Source: Clostridium sp. Marseille-P3244 | GTDB lineage: Bacteria; Bacillota; Clostridia; Lachnospirales; Lachnospiraceae | Assembly (NCBI RefSeq): GCF_900120155.1 | Contig: NZ_LT635549.1 | Location: 2,264,688 to 2,328,687, forward strand | Length of the DNA stretch: 64,000 nt | Direction: 5' to 3' | In this document: positions 45,776 through 54,254 of the stretch, piece after piece | How the letters are laid out: the number at the start of each line of letters is the position of its first letter | How positions within the stretch are numbered: position 1 is the first letter of the stretch | The notes under the pieces: model-generated | Told to the model about the DNA's origin: nothing | Seen by the model: only the letters and a program-made list of their open reading frames with translations | Databases searched by the model: none | Position numbers and translations under genes: made by a program

Positions 45776-46666
45776 ATGATCGATATAAACTATGAACTGT
45801 ATAAAGTCTTTTATCATGTGGCTTCTACCCTGAATTTCTCCGAGGCATCCAAACAGCTTTACATCTCCCAGTCGGCAGTAAGCCAGTCGATCAAGACTCT
45901 GGAGCGCAAACTGGACCAGGTCCTTTTCATACGAAGCACAAAAAAAGTGCAGCTTACTCCTGAAGGTGAGATCCTTATGCGCCACATCGAACCGGCCATG
46001 AATCTGATCCAGAAAGGGGAGGCCCAGCTTCTGGACGCGACATCTACCGGAGGCCAGATACGGATCGGCGCCAGCGACACCATATGCCGTTATTTCCTCA
46101 TTCCTTATCTGGAGCGGTTCCACAAAGCTTTTCCAGGCGCCCACATAAAAGTGATCAACCAGACTTCCATGAAATGTGCCGAACTTCTCAGAAACGGGCA
46201 GGTGGATCTCATTGTCGTAAATTATCCAAATGCTCATCTGGGCACGTCCGTATCCACCACACATTTAAAAAAATTCAGAGATATTTTTATCGCCGGTAAC
46301 AACTTCCGCGAGCTAAAAGGGAAAAAACTTTCCTTCTCACAACTTCTTCAATATCCGATCCTTATGCTGGACAAAAACAGTACGACCAATGAATTCCTGC
46401 ACCAGATCTTCCAGCAGCACCAGCTGGATCTGGTGCCGGAAATCGAGCTCACCAGCAATGACCTTCTGATCGATCTGGCCAGGATCGGGCTTGGCATCGC
46501 ATTTGTGCCCGATTACTGTATATCCGGTATTGGGAAGGACGTCTTTATCATAGAGACACAAGAAGATCTCCCCGACCGGGAACTTGTGGTGGCCTGGAAT
46601 GATCGTCTGCCTTTATCCAGGGCCTCCCTCGAATTTTTAAGCTATTTCCAGAATGATACCATATAG
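45776..46666 (+). CDS. LysR-family transcriptional regulator
   Basis: 296 residues. N-terminal HTH (YKVFYHVASTLNFSEASKQL, SQSAVSQSIKTLERKL, PTPEG-like LTPEGEIL) and a periplasmic-binding-like effector domain (GQIRIGASDTICRYFLIPYL). Ribosome site TAGGAGG. Its 3' end overlaps the convergent helicase gene by 25 bases. Effector and regulon unknown; the divergent TIGR01906 gene is the obvious candidate target. Confidence 0.92.
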   Translation: MIDINYELYKVFYHVASTLNFSEASKQLYISQSAVSQSIKTLERKLDQVLFIRSTKKVQLTPEGEILMRHIEPAMNLIQKGEAQLLDATSTGGQIRIGASDTICRYFLIPYLERFHKAFPGAHIKVINQTSMKCAELLRNGQVDLIVVNYPNAHLGTSVSTTHLKKFRDIFIAGNNFRELKGKKLSFSQLLQYPILMLDKNSTTNEFLHQIFQQHQLDLVPEIELTSNDLLIDLARIGLGIAFVPDYCISGIGKDVFIIETQEDLPDRELVVAWNDRLPLSRASLEFLSYFQNDTI

Positions 46667-49092
46667 TCTTCCAGCGTGTCCGCGCTGCAGATCCGGTACC
46701 CGTCCCACTCCCGGGGAAATATCTCGCGATACTGCCGCTGGCAGAACCTGTCGTCCAGAAGAAGGATCAATCCCTTGTCCTTCTCCGTGCGGATTACCCT
46801 TCCCGCAGACTGGAGCACTTTATTCATCCCGGGGTAGAGATAGGCATAATCAAAACCTCTCATATCCTGTTTCTCGAAATACTGTTTCACGATCTCACGC
46901 TCATTACAAACCTGCGGGAGCCCGGTTCCCACTATAATGGCCCCAATCAGTCTGTCCTCCGCAAGATCAATCCCCTCGGAAAAAATACCTCCCATAACGC
47001 AGAATCCGACCAGGCTTTTCCCCCGGTCTTGGGCAAACATCTCCAGAAATTTTTCTCTCTCAGTCTCAGACATATTCTGAGACTGAAGGATCGTATCAAC
47101 CTCCAGGCGCATTTCTTCTGAAAGTTTCAGAAACTGTTCATAGACGTCTTCCATCATCCGGTAAGATGGGAAAAACGCCATATAATTCCCTGCTTGTCCC
47201 CTCAAAGCCTCTGCAATGTATCGTGCAAGCCGGGCATACATTTCTGTATTCCGCATAGTATATCTCGTGCTCACATCTCTTCCCAGAAGAAGCAGCCGAT
47301 TCTCTCTGGGAAAAGAAGACTCTGCGTATATGGCATAATCATCCGGCTCCACAGATAAAAGCTTTCTGTAATAATGGATCGGGAGCAAGGTCGCAGAAAA
47401 GAAGATCGTCCCGCTCCCATATTCCAGATAATTCTGCAGATTCTTCGCCGGATTGACACAGAACAGCTTTACGCGGAATCTGCCATCTTCCCCGAATTCA
47501 CTGTAGATCACATAATTCTCATCCAAGATATCATGGATACTGATAAATGATCTCACCTGAAAATATAATTCCAGGATCTGTTCTCGTTTTTCCCCATCCG
47601 GCGCCTCTTCCAGATAGCGCTCCATCTCCGTCAGAAGATTCATCAGCTTTAAAGCGATATGGGATACGCTGTTCAGGATCTGTACACTCTCACACTCTTT
47701 CTTAAGAGCAAGAAACAGGCGGTTGACCTCATCCAGTCTCCGCGCCAGCACAGCATCTTCCCTTTTTATCAGCTTCTTTGCGTCCAGAAAATCTTCTTTA
47801 CAAAGGACGGCGCTGTACATCTCTCTGCCGCGCTCTACCAGATTATGGGCCTCATCGATAAGAAAAATATATTCTTTGCTTCCACCCTCCGAAAAAAATC
47901 TCTTCAGATGGGCGGTCGGATCAAACACATAGTTATAGTCGCAGATAACCGCGTCCACCCAGTCAGATATATCCAGAGACAGTTCAAACGGACATACTCT
48001 GTACTTTTCCGCCTGCTCCTCGATCCTTCTGCGATCGATCTCGTCTCCCCGGGTGATCATATCATAGACCGCGTCATTGACACGGTCAAAATGTCCCTTT
48101 GCATAGGGACAGACATCCGGATTACAGACTGCCTCATCACAAAAACATATTTTTTCTTTTGCGGTGAGTGTAATAACTTTCATACAGAGCCCCTGCTCCT
48201 GAAGCTTCCGGAAAGCCTGCTCAGCCGCTGTCCTTGTGATCGTCTTTGCAGTCAGATAAAAAATCTTTTCTCCCAGTCTCTCCCCCAGAGCCTTTACAGC
48301 GGGAAACACAGTAGAGATCGTTTTTCCCACTCCGGTAGGTGCCTGGATGAACAGCTTTTTCTTTCTCAGAATCGTCCGGTAAACAGCGGCGGCCACATCT
48401 CTCTGCCCCTTTCGGTATGGGAACGGAAATTCCACCTGTCGGATTGAATCATCCCGTTTTTGTCTCCACTCGATCTGAAATCTGGCCCACTTCTCATACT
48501 GTCCGATCAGTTCCTGAAACCATTCCTTCAGCTCCGCCTTCGAGTACCGGAAGTTAAACCGCCGAATCTCCTCTGTATCCAGCTGACAGTATGTCATCTG
48601 GACTCCGATCTCATCCAAATTCTGCTGCTCTGCATAAATATACGCATAGCATTTTGCCTGGGCCAGATGGACCAAAACCGGCTCCTCAATATGGGACAGC
48701 TCCCGCAGTACCCCCTTGATCTCATCCACGATGACTTCTTCACCTGTGATAATACCGTCTGCCCGTCCTTCTACCTGGATCGAAAACTCCCCGCAGGGGA
48801 TCCTCATCTTCAGGCTGACTTCCGCCTGGTACTCGGGACCCATCCGTCTCTGGATCTTTCTGTGCAGCCGTCCTCCCATCAACATGGCATCCCTGTCCGG
48901 GCCGCCGGCCCTGCGGCTGTCAATGTCTCCTTCTCTCAGAATAAACTCTACCAGATTCCGGACAGACACCCGTACTGTTCGGATCTCCTCATTTATCTGT
49001 TCACTCAACTTTTTTGTCTCTGCCTTCTCACATCTTCTCAAGCAATCCTTACTCTCAATGTCCTTCCGGTGATGTCGCAATGTCATTCCCAC
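46642..49092 (-). CDS. XPD/DinG-type helicase with N-terminal Cas4-like nuclease domain
   Basis: 816 residues from the ATG at 49090-49092. A PD-(D/E)XK nuclease domain comes first: EGRADGIITGEE with Asp110, VIVDEIKG with Glu122 and Lys124, and the QAKCYAY motif. The helicase follows: Walker A APTGVGKT (249-256), Fe-S cysteines around 314-326 and at about 365 (FCDEAVCNPDVCP, VCPFE), DEAH box (411-414) and the motif VI QSAGRVIRTEKDKG. It should unwind DNA 5'-3' and cut single strands. The start is uncertain: the frame stays open to a GTG at 49335, overlapping the upstream gene by 180 bases, and a TTGACA promoter-like box lies just before. Third gene of an SOS-controlled set. Confidence 0.88.
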   Translation of the reverse strand: MGMTLRHHRKDIESKDCLRRCEKAETKKLSEQINEEIRTVRVSVRNLVEFILREGDIDSRRAGGPDRDAMLMGGRLHRKIQRRMGPEYQAEVSLKMRIPCGEFSIQVEGRADGIITGEEVIVDEIKGVLRELSHIEEPVLVHLAQAKCYAYIYAEQQNLDEIGVQMTYCQLDTEEIRRFNFRYSKAELKEWFQELIGQYEKWARFQIEWRQKRDDSIRQVEFPFPYRKGQRDVAAAVYRTILRKKKLFIQAPTGVGKTISTVFPAVKALGERLGEKIFYLTAKTITRTAAEQAFRKLQEQGLCMKVITLTAKEKICFCDEAVCNPDVCPYAKGHFDRVNDAVYDMITRGDEIDRRRIEEQAEKYRVCPFELSLDISDWVDAVICDYNYVFDPTAHLKRFFSEGGSKEYIFLIDEAHNLVERGREMYSAVLCKEDFLDAKKLIKREDAVLARRLDEVNRLFLALKKECESVQILNSVSHIALKLMNLLTEMERYLEEAPDGEKREQILELYFQVRSFISIHDILDENYVIYSEFGEDGRFRVKLFCVNPAKNLQNYLEYGSGTIFFSATLLPIHYYRKLLSVEPDDYAIYAESSFPRENRLLLLGRDVSTRYTMRNTEMYARLARYIAEALRGQAGNYMAFFPSYRMMEDVYEQFLKLSEEMRLEVDTILQSQNMSETEREKFLEMFAQDRGKSLVGFCVMGGIFSEGIDLAEDRLIGAIIVGTGLPQVCNEREIVKQYFEKQDMRGFDYAYLYPGMNKVLQSAGRVIRTEKDKGLILLLDDRFCQRQYREIFPREWDGYRICSADTLEDYMVSFWK

Positions 49093-49154
49093 ATAAAACC
49101 ATGTAAGGATCTGCTCCGCGTACAGTATTATGTTATCTGTCCCGGCATATTCTG

Positions 49155-49988
49155 TCAAGTTCCGGTCCCGGGCACCTCGTCCCCCGCGCGCGTATTCCTC
49201 TGATCCCGGTGCGGCTCTCTGCTCCGGCCGCGAAACTCCGGCATCTGATCCCGATAACGAAGAGGAAGATGATTTCTCTGGCATCTGGGATTCTCCCGCT
49301 CCTGTATAGAGATCGACTGGAAAAACCCACTCCACAATCGTTCGTATTCTTTCTCTTTTTCTGATACTTTCCCTGCCTGCGCCTCGTCCAGAGTCTCGCC
49401 CCAGACAAGCCCCCAGGACTCCCTTGCTCTGTGTACCAGAAACACACCGTGAGACTTATCGTAGATCATCCAGTTTTCCAGCGGAAACCTGTCTGTAAAG
49501 TGATCTGCCACACAGGTCAGCACCTGTGCCTTCGGTGTGATTTCAGAAAAGAGGATCCCGTTCTCCAGCTCCCGGAATCGGATAAACTCTTCGTACATAT
49601 GAGCTTCATTTGAAACGCTTCTGCTCATGGCAAACACCTTTGCCACGTCAGGATTTCCAAGATGATCCATGATCTTCCGGCTGTCACGGATATTCCTGGC
49701 CTCCTGTATCGTCTTAAAAACCGCGGTACCTTTGTCCGCCTCCGGAGACAACAGTGCATGATAAATATCCCAGTACGCATTATAGCCCAGGTATCTCTTG
49801 ATCATCCTTTCCAGACGTTCTGCCTTTGACTCACATTCAGCCACAGTCCTGTATTCACAAAACAGCTGCTGTTGTGTCCTTCCCCGTATCTCTATGCCGG
49901 CATCTTTGTCCCGGCATTCCTTCCACGCGTCATGGATCGCCGAATATAGTCCCGTTATGGTATCTGTACATATATAAACCTGCTTCAT
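49155..49988 (-). CDS. TIGR03915 (DUF4130) DNA-metabolism protein
   Basis: 277 residues. The core (FCEYRTVAECESKAERLERM, VFAMSRSVSNEAHMYEEFIRF, FTDRFPLENWMIYDKSH) matches TIGR03915/DUF4130, a family found beside radical SAM and uracil-DNA-glycosylase-like proteins and thought to act on DNA. The conserved end of the family is near LPLRYRDQMPEF (about residue 248); the last about 28 residues, rich in R, E and P, are an extra tail. Start overlaps the radical SAM stop by 4 bases (ATGA). Activity is not known. Confidence 0.85.
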   Translation of the reverse strand: MKQVYICTDTITGLYSAIHDAWKECRDKDAGIEIRGRTQQQLFCEYRTVAECESKAERLERMIKRYLGYNAYWDIYHALLSPEADKGTAVFKTIQEARNIRDSRKIMDHLGNPDVAKVFAMSRSVSNEAHMYEEFIRFRELENGILFSEITPKAQVLTCVADHFTDRFPLENWMIYDKSHGVFLVHRARESWGLVWGETLDEAQAGKVSEKEKEYERLWSGFFQSISIQERENPRCQRNHLPLRYRDQMPEFRGRSREPHRDQRNTRAGDEVPGTGT

Positions 49989-51310
49989 CCTGTACTCATC
50001 CCTTTCAGATCTGTATTCACATCGTCAAAAAGAGACAGCTGTCGGAAAGTCATGCCGTCCGCTCCTTCCGGCAGCTTTTCCTTCGTATTCATCAGATTCC
50101 TCGTAATATAATCCTCCTCTATACGGACAGGATACATCATCTTACCGCTGCATGTGATAAAATACAAAGCCCGCTTCAGCACGACCCCGATCTTTTTCAG
50201 ATCATCAAAATTCAGATTTCCCATGCGCCGCGCCTTCACGATCCTTCCCGCGGACTTGTACCCGATCCCGGGCACCCGCAGAAGCGTATAATAGTCTGCC
50301 CGGTTGACCTCCACCGGGAACTCTTCCAGATGCTTCAGAGCCCAGCAGCACTTTGGATCAAGAAAAACATTAAAATTCGGATTCTCCTCATCCAGGAGCT
50401 CCGACGCCTTAAAATGATAAAATCTCAGCAGCCAGTCTGCCTGGTAAAGACGGTGTTCCCGGAGCAGCGGCGGTCCCTGATCTCTGATGGAGGGCAGTGC
50501 CTTGTCCTCATTAACCGGGACAAAAGCGGAAAAAAAGACCCTCTTCAGATCAAATTTCTTATACAGCGCCTCCGTCACATTCAGGATCTGATAATCTGAC
50601 TCCGGCGTCGCCCCGATGATCATCTGGGTGCTCTGGCCCGCCGGGACAAATCTGGGCGCGCTGCGGTATAATGCGATCTCCTGCCGGTTTTCCTTTGACT
50701 TTTCCTGTACATATCTCATGGGAGCGAGGATATTCTTCCGGGACTTGTGAGGCGCCAGAAGCCGGAGGCTTTCAGCAGTAGGCAGCTCTATGTTCACACT
50801 CATCCTGTCCGCCAGATATCCGGTCAGCCGGATCAGTCTCTGATCTGCGCCCGGTATCGCCTTTACATGAATATACCCCTGGAAATTACAGACATATCTC
50901 AACCGGTACAAAGTAGCGTAGATCAGCTCCATGGTATAATCCGGACTTTTCAGTATACCGGAGCTCAGAAAAAGCCCTTCAATATAATTCCTTCGGTAGA
51001 ACTCCATTGTCAGAGTACATACTTCCTCCGGAGTGAATGATGTTCTGGGCACATCATTAGATGCCCGGTTGATACAGTATTTACAGTCATAAATACACTC
51101 ATTTGTAAACAGGATCTTCAGCAGGGAAATGCACCTTCCGTCCGCGGAAAAGCTGTGACATATCCCCGCTTTACGGCAGTTTCCCATACCTTTGCCGTCG
51201 CCCTGCCTGTCCACTCCGCTGGAAGTACAGGAGACATCGTACTTGGCCGCGTCAGACAATATATTCAGTTTTTCATATAAAGACATCCCTTCTACGATCC
51301 TGTCCATCAT
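49985..51310 (-). CDS. Putative DNA modification/repair radical SAM protein (TIGR03916)
   Basis: 441 residues. The CxxxCxxC cluster for [4Fe-4S]-SAM is at Cys72, Cys76 and Cys79 (NECIYDCKYCINR). Near the C-terminus a helix-hairpin-helix (RVPGIGYKSAGRIVKAR, about 345-362) gives non-specific DNA binding. This is the rSAM protein of the UDG-linked repair pair. I start at 51308-51310, 7 bases after GGAG, because the promoter lies between 51350 and 51378 and a longer start would precede it. First gene of the set; two LexA-type boxes in its promoter. Confidence 0.88.
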   Translation of the reverse strand: MMDRIVEGMSLYEKLNILSDAAKYDVSCTSSGVDRQGDGKGMGNCRKAGICHSFSADGRCISLLKILFTNECIYDCKYCINRASNDVPRTSFTPEEVCTLTMEFYRRNYIEGLFLSSGILKSPDYTMELIYATLYRLRYVCNFQGYIHVKAIPGADQRLIRLTGYLADRMSVNIELPTAESLRLLAPHKSRKNILAPMRYVQEKSKENRQEIALYRSAPRFVPAGQSTQMIIGATPESDYQILNVTEALYKKFDLKRVFFSAFVPVNEDKALPSIRDQGPPLLREHRLYQADWLLRFYHFKASELLDEENPNFNVFLDPKCCWALKHLEEFPVEVNRADYYTLLRVPGIGYKSAGRIVKARRMGNLNFDDLKKIGVVLKRALYFITCSGKMMYPVRIEEDYITRNLMNTKEKLPEGADGMTFRQLSLFDDVNTDLKGMSTG

Positions 51311-51326
51311 ATCGCCTCTCCGAAAT

Positions 51327-51378
51327 CGAACACATGTTCTTTTACAGACAGTATAGCACATATGTTCGTCCATATCAA
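51327..51378 (-). promoter_or_regulatory. SOS (LexA-type) promoter of the repair operon
   Basis: -35 TTGATA (51373-51378) and -10 TATACT (51350-51355), 17-bp spacer. Box 1, CGAACATATGTGC (51356-51368, minus strand), fills the spacer; box 2, AGAACATGTGTTCG (51327-51340), lies just downstream of the -10 and contains a perfect GAAC-N4-GTTC. These fit the Gram-positive LexA/DinR consensus CGAACRNRYGTTYC. Repressor binding would block polymerase. Confidence 0.82.
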
Positions 51379-51383
51379 GAGAG

Positions 51384-51591
51384 AAATCTGAGATTGTTGA
51401 AGTGGTGGATGTGGCCGCCATGGAAGGAAGAGGATATCCATCTCAGGCACGCTTTCGCTCGGAGCTGCAACGCAGCGGCACATAAAGGCGCAAAGAACGC
51501 GCCCCAAGTGCCGGCGTTGCTGCACGGCCCTCGATGGACACCTCTTCCTTCCCCGGCGCCCTATCCTACTTCCTCAACAATCTCGCGATTT
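51384..51591. repeat. 208-bp foldback repeat, copy C
   Basis: Ends AAATCTGAGATTGTTGA (51384-51400) and, on the other strand, AAATCGCGAGATTGTTGA (51574-51591). The arms go on pairing inward (GGAAGGAAGAGG with CCTCTTCCTTCC) and a GC-rich centre forms smaller stems, such as GGCGC / GCGCC. The outer end resembles that of copy A, so it is a relative with a different centre. Lies just upstream of the SOS promoter. No supported gene. Confidence 0.75.
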
Positions 51592-51594
51592 AAA

Positions 51595-51797
51595 AGTAAT
51601 TATGAGAGTGGAACCTTATCGACTATATACTCTGCCTTCAAGAAAGTCAGAAAATATAAGCCAGAGATCCGTGGATGTCAGGGTCAGGCCGCCTTATGGC
51701 GGTGTTTCGCAGACCTGACATCCACGGATCTTTGGCATAATAACCTTTGGACTCGTAAATGTCTTTTTCTCCAATAGCGTTCCGTTTTCGTCTTACT
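51595..51797. repeat. About 200-bp foldback repeat, copy C2
   Basis: Centre is a perfect 18-bp inverted repeat AGATCCGTGGATGTCAGG (51665-51682) with its partner at 51714-51731, around a GCCGCC / GGCGG stem. Weaker pairing continues outward to about 51595 and 51797 (AGTAA...GGAAC on each side). It sits between copies C and B with no gaps. Could also be read as a strong terminator-like hairpin, but no gene ends here. Confidence 0.65.
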
Positions 51798-51800
51798 TTA

Positions 51801-52194
51801 TAATCGTGAGATTGACGGAGGATGAATCATGACACCGGAAAGGATAGATAAAGTGTAGCGTAGAGAAAAACCAACGGTCGGAAGAACCTTTCTGCGGCGG
51901 CAGATGGGTGGACCGGCGACTTTGGAGGAATCCGCTGGAAAACTTAAGGGACTTAGGATCCGCCGTTAAGCAATCCGATGAGATTGTCTGAGCGAATGCG
52001 AGTTGCTCATCGGATTGCTTTGTATTTAGGCGGGTTCTAAGTCCCTTTATGTTTTCCCGGATTCCGGAACGGAGGCGGGGCCACCCATTCTGTTGCCGCA
52101 GAATACGTTTTTCTGATACCGGCTTTTTTCTATTCCCTAAGGTTTATCTATCCTCCCCGGCGTCTTCTGAATCACTCCGACAAACTCAGATTTA
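51801..52194 (-). repeat. 394-bp foldback repeat, copy B
   Basis: Same family as the repeat at 12607. The core 51880-52113 matches copy A with about nine differences, mostly C/T or G/A changes plus one single-base indel. Ends: TAATCGTGAGATTGACGGAG at left and, on the other strand, TAAATCTGAGTTTGTCGGAG at right (52175-52194). The central 15-bp stem (AAGCAATCCGATGAG and its partner) is intact. The right end begins with the ptsI TAA stop codon. Confidence 0.85.
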
Positions 52195-53814
52195 TTCGCA
52201 CTCGCGGATCCGTTTTCTGAGCGGAAGCACCATAGCCGGTGAAACGGACAGCTCATCCAGCCCCATCTTCAGGAATTCTTCTGTCAGCTCCAGGTCAGCC
52301 CCCAGCTCTCCGCAGATACCGATCCATGCGCCTTCCGCATGAGCGTTCTCTGCCGCCATCCGGATCATGGCAAGCACTGCCGGATGATGAGGATCATAGA
52401 ATTCATCCAGTTTTGAGTTCTGGCGGTCGATCGCCAGTGTATACTGGGTCAGGTCATTCGTTCCCACACTGAAGAAATCCACTTCCTTCGCCAGGTCCCG
52501 GCTGACCATAACCGACGCCGGTGTCTCGATCATGATCCCAAGCTCAACATCTTCCTTATAGGGAATTCCTTCCTCTTTAAGCTCTGCTTTTACTTCCGCG
52601 ATCATCTCTTTGATCTTTCGCACTTCGCTGACAGAGATGATCATGGGGAACATGATGGATATATTGCCAAACATGGCCGCACGGTACAATGCGCGCAGCT
52701 GTGTCTTGAAGATCTCCGGCCTTGTCAGACAGATACGGATGGCGCGGTAACCCAGCGCCGGATTTTCCTCCTTGTCAAGTCCGAAATAATCTACCTGTTT
52801 GTCAGCGCCAATATCCAGCGTACGGATGATCACTTTCTTCCCCGCCATGCTTTCAGCCACCTGCTTGTAGACAGCAAACTGCTGCTCCTCTGTTGGGAAA
52901 TCCGTGTTCTCCAGATACAGGAACTCGCTCCGGAACAGGCCGATCCCGCCGGCGTCGTTCTTGAGCACCGCCCCCAGGTCAGATACATTTCCGATATTTG
53001 CATAGACATTGATCTTCTGCCCGCTCTTTGTAACATTTTCCTTGCCTTTGAGCTGCTCCAGAAGAGCCTTCTGCTGCAGATCCTTGGCCCGTTTCTCTTT
53101 CATGGTCTTAAGAGTTTCCTCGTCGGGCTCAATGTAGAGTGTTCCTGTAAACCCGTCGATCACGGCTGTTTTCCCGTCATACTCTTTTACAAGGGCCTCG
53201 CCAAGTCCGATCACTGCCGGTATATTCATGGTCCGGGCCAGGATCGCCGTATGGGAATTGGAAGAGCCATACATGGTGGCAAATCCCAGGACCTTATCCT
53301 TGTCCAGCTGTACTGTCTCACTGGGCGCAAGATCGTCCGCCGCGATGATACAGGGTTCCGTCATCTCCTGGATACCGCCGTCTACTCCACATAGAATATC
53401 AAGGACACGTTCTGACACGTCCCTGACATCTGCCGCGCGGCCCTGCATATAAGCATCATCCATGGCCGCGAACATCTGGGCAAAATTATCCGCTGTGGTA
53501 GCCACCGCATACTCTGCGTTGACCTCCTGTGTCCGGATGATGTTCTCAATAGACTCCAGATAGTCCAGATCTTCCAGCATCATCTGATGGATCTCGAAAA
53601 TCATAGCATTGGCCTCTCCCACATCGGCGAGAGCTTTGTCATACAGGCCTTTCAGCTGGGCCACCGCTGTCTCCTTCGCTTCCTGGAATCGCTTCCACTC
53701 TGCGTCCACATCGCCTACATGGATCCTTTTGATCACTTTCTCATTTCTCTTATAGAACATGAGCTTCCCGATCGCGACGCCGCCGAATACACTTTTACCA
53801 CTTATCGTAATCAT
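52192..53814 (-). CDS. ptsI: Phosphoenolpyruvate--protein phosphotransferase (enzyme I)
   Basis: 540 residues, slightly shorter than the usual 570-575. Phosphorylated His in GSSNSHTAILARTMNIPAV; PEP-binding motifs GIGLFRSEFLYL and, in the C-terminal barrel, ELGIMIETPASVM, FFSVGTNDLTQYTLAIDRQ and GICGELGADL with the catalytic Cys. It passes phosphate from PEP to HPr. Follows ptsH by 26 bases, so cotranscribed. The stop TAA is also the edge of foldback copy B. Confidence 0.95.
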   Translation of the reverse strand: MITISGKSVFGGVAIGKLMFYKRNEKVIKRIHVGDVDAEWKRFQEAKETAVAQLKGLYDKALADVGEANAMIFEIHQMMLEDLDYLESIENIIRTQEVNAEYAVATTADNFAQMFAAMDDAYMQGRAADVRDVSERVLDILCGVDGGIQEMTEPCIIAADDLAPSETVQLDKDKVLGFATMYGSSNSHTAILARTMNIPAVIGLGEALVKEYDGKTAVIDGFTGTLYIEPDEETLKTMKEKRAKDLQQKALLEQLKGKENVTKSGQKINVYANIGNVSDLGAVLKNDAGGIGLFRSEFLYLENTDFPTEEQQFAVYKQVAESMAGKKVIIRTLDIGADKQVDYFGLDKEENPALGYRAIRICLTRPEIFKTQLRALYRAAMFGNISIMFPMIISVSEVRKIKEMIAEVKAELKEEGIPYKEDVELGIMIETPASVMVSRDLAKEVDFFSVGTNDLTQYTLAIDRQNSKLDEFYDPHHPAVLAMIRMAAENAHAEGAWIGICGELGADLELTEEFLKMGLDELSVSPAMVLPLRKRIRECE

Positions 53815-53840
53815 AATTTATAAATCCTCCTTGGTATGAT

Positions 53841-54098
53841 TTATAAATTCTCCTTGAAGAATGCTTCTAATTCCGCAGCTGCCTTGTCCTCGTCCGGGCC
53901 CTCGACCGTTATGGTCACTTCTTCTCCTGTCTTAACACCAAGTCCCATTACACCGAAGATCCTCTTTGCGTCCGCGCTCTTCCCTGCCTTCTCGATCTTA
54001 ACTGCAGACTGGTACCCGCCTGCCTGCTTTACGAGGATTCCTGCCGGCCTTGCATGGATTCCTTCCGGATCTGTGATCACGTATTTAAATTCTTTCAT
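53841..54098 (-). CDS. ptsH: Phosphocarrier protein HPr (residue 46 is Arg)
   Basis: 85 residues. His15 is present in DPEGIHARPAG, so it can take phosphate from enzyme I. Position 46, the regulatory Ser of Gram-positive HPr, is Arg (DAKRIFGVMGLG), so HprK phosphorylation at that site and classical CcpA co-repression should not occur through this protein. Start set at the ATG after AGGAGG (54096-54098); the frame is open further upstream. Followed by ptsI. Confidence 0.92.
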   Translation of the reverse strand: MKEFKYVITDPEGIHARPAGILVKQAGGYQSAVKIEKAGKSADAKRIFGVMGLGVKTGEEVTITVEGPDEDKAAAELEAFFKENL

Positions 54099-54134
54099 AA
54101 TTTGTGTCCTCCTTGATTTCGTAATTCTTTTATA

Positions 54135-54163
54135 AGTATATAACACAACACCTGAATTTTCAA
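54135..54163 (-). promoter_or_regulatory. Promoter of ptsHI
   Basis: TTGAAA (54158-54163) and TATACT (54135-54140), 17-bp spacer. The 18-bp target duplication of the ISNCY element starts at 54163, so the insertion falls just upstream of the -35 box. Confidence 0.6.
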
Positions 54164-54180
54164 TCGCTGTTTAAATAAAC
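54163..54180. repeat. Target-site duplication, left copy
   Basis: ATCGCTGTTTAAATAAAC, repeated exactly at 57055-57072. Long duplications of this kind are typical for IS1202/ISNCY-type transposition. Confidence 0.9.
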
Positions 54181-54254
54181 TGTTATTCACTTGTGATAAT
54201 GTCACCTTAGGATTCACTTGAGATTTTGTCTCTTTTTGGTATCCTATTAAAGTT

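Noticed and set aside
49335-51421. Longer N-terminus for the radical SAM protein, starting at 51421
   Set aside because: That start would precede the -35/-10 promoter and lie in foldback copy C; the ATG at 51310 has a proper ribosome site.
51334-51777. A 147-codon plus-strand open frame over copies C and C2
   Set aside because: It starts inside the LexA-box promoter and crosses two palindromes; no ribosome site and no recognisable domain.
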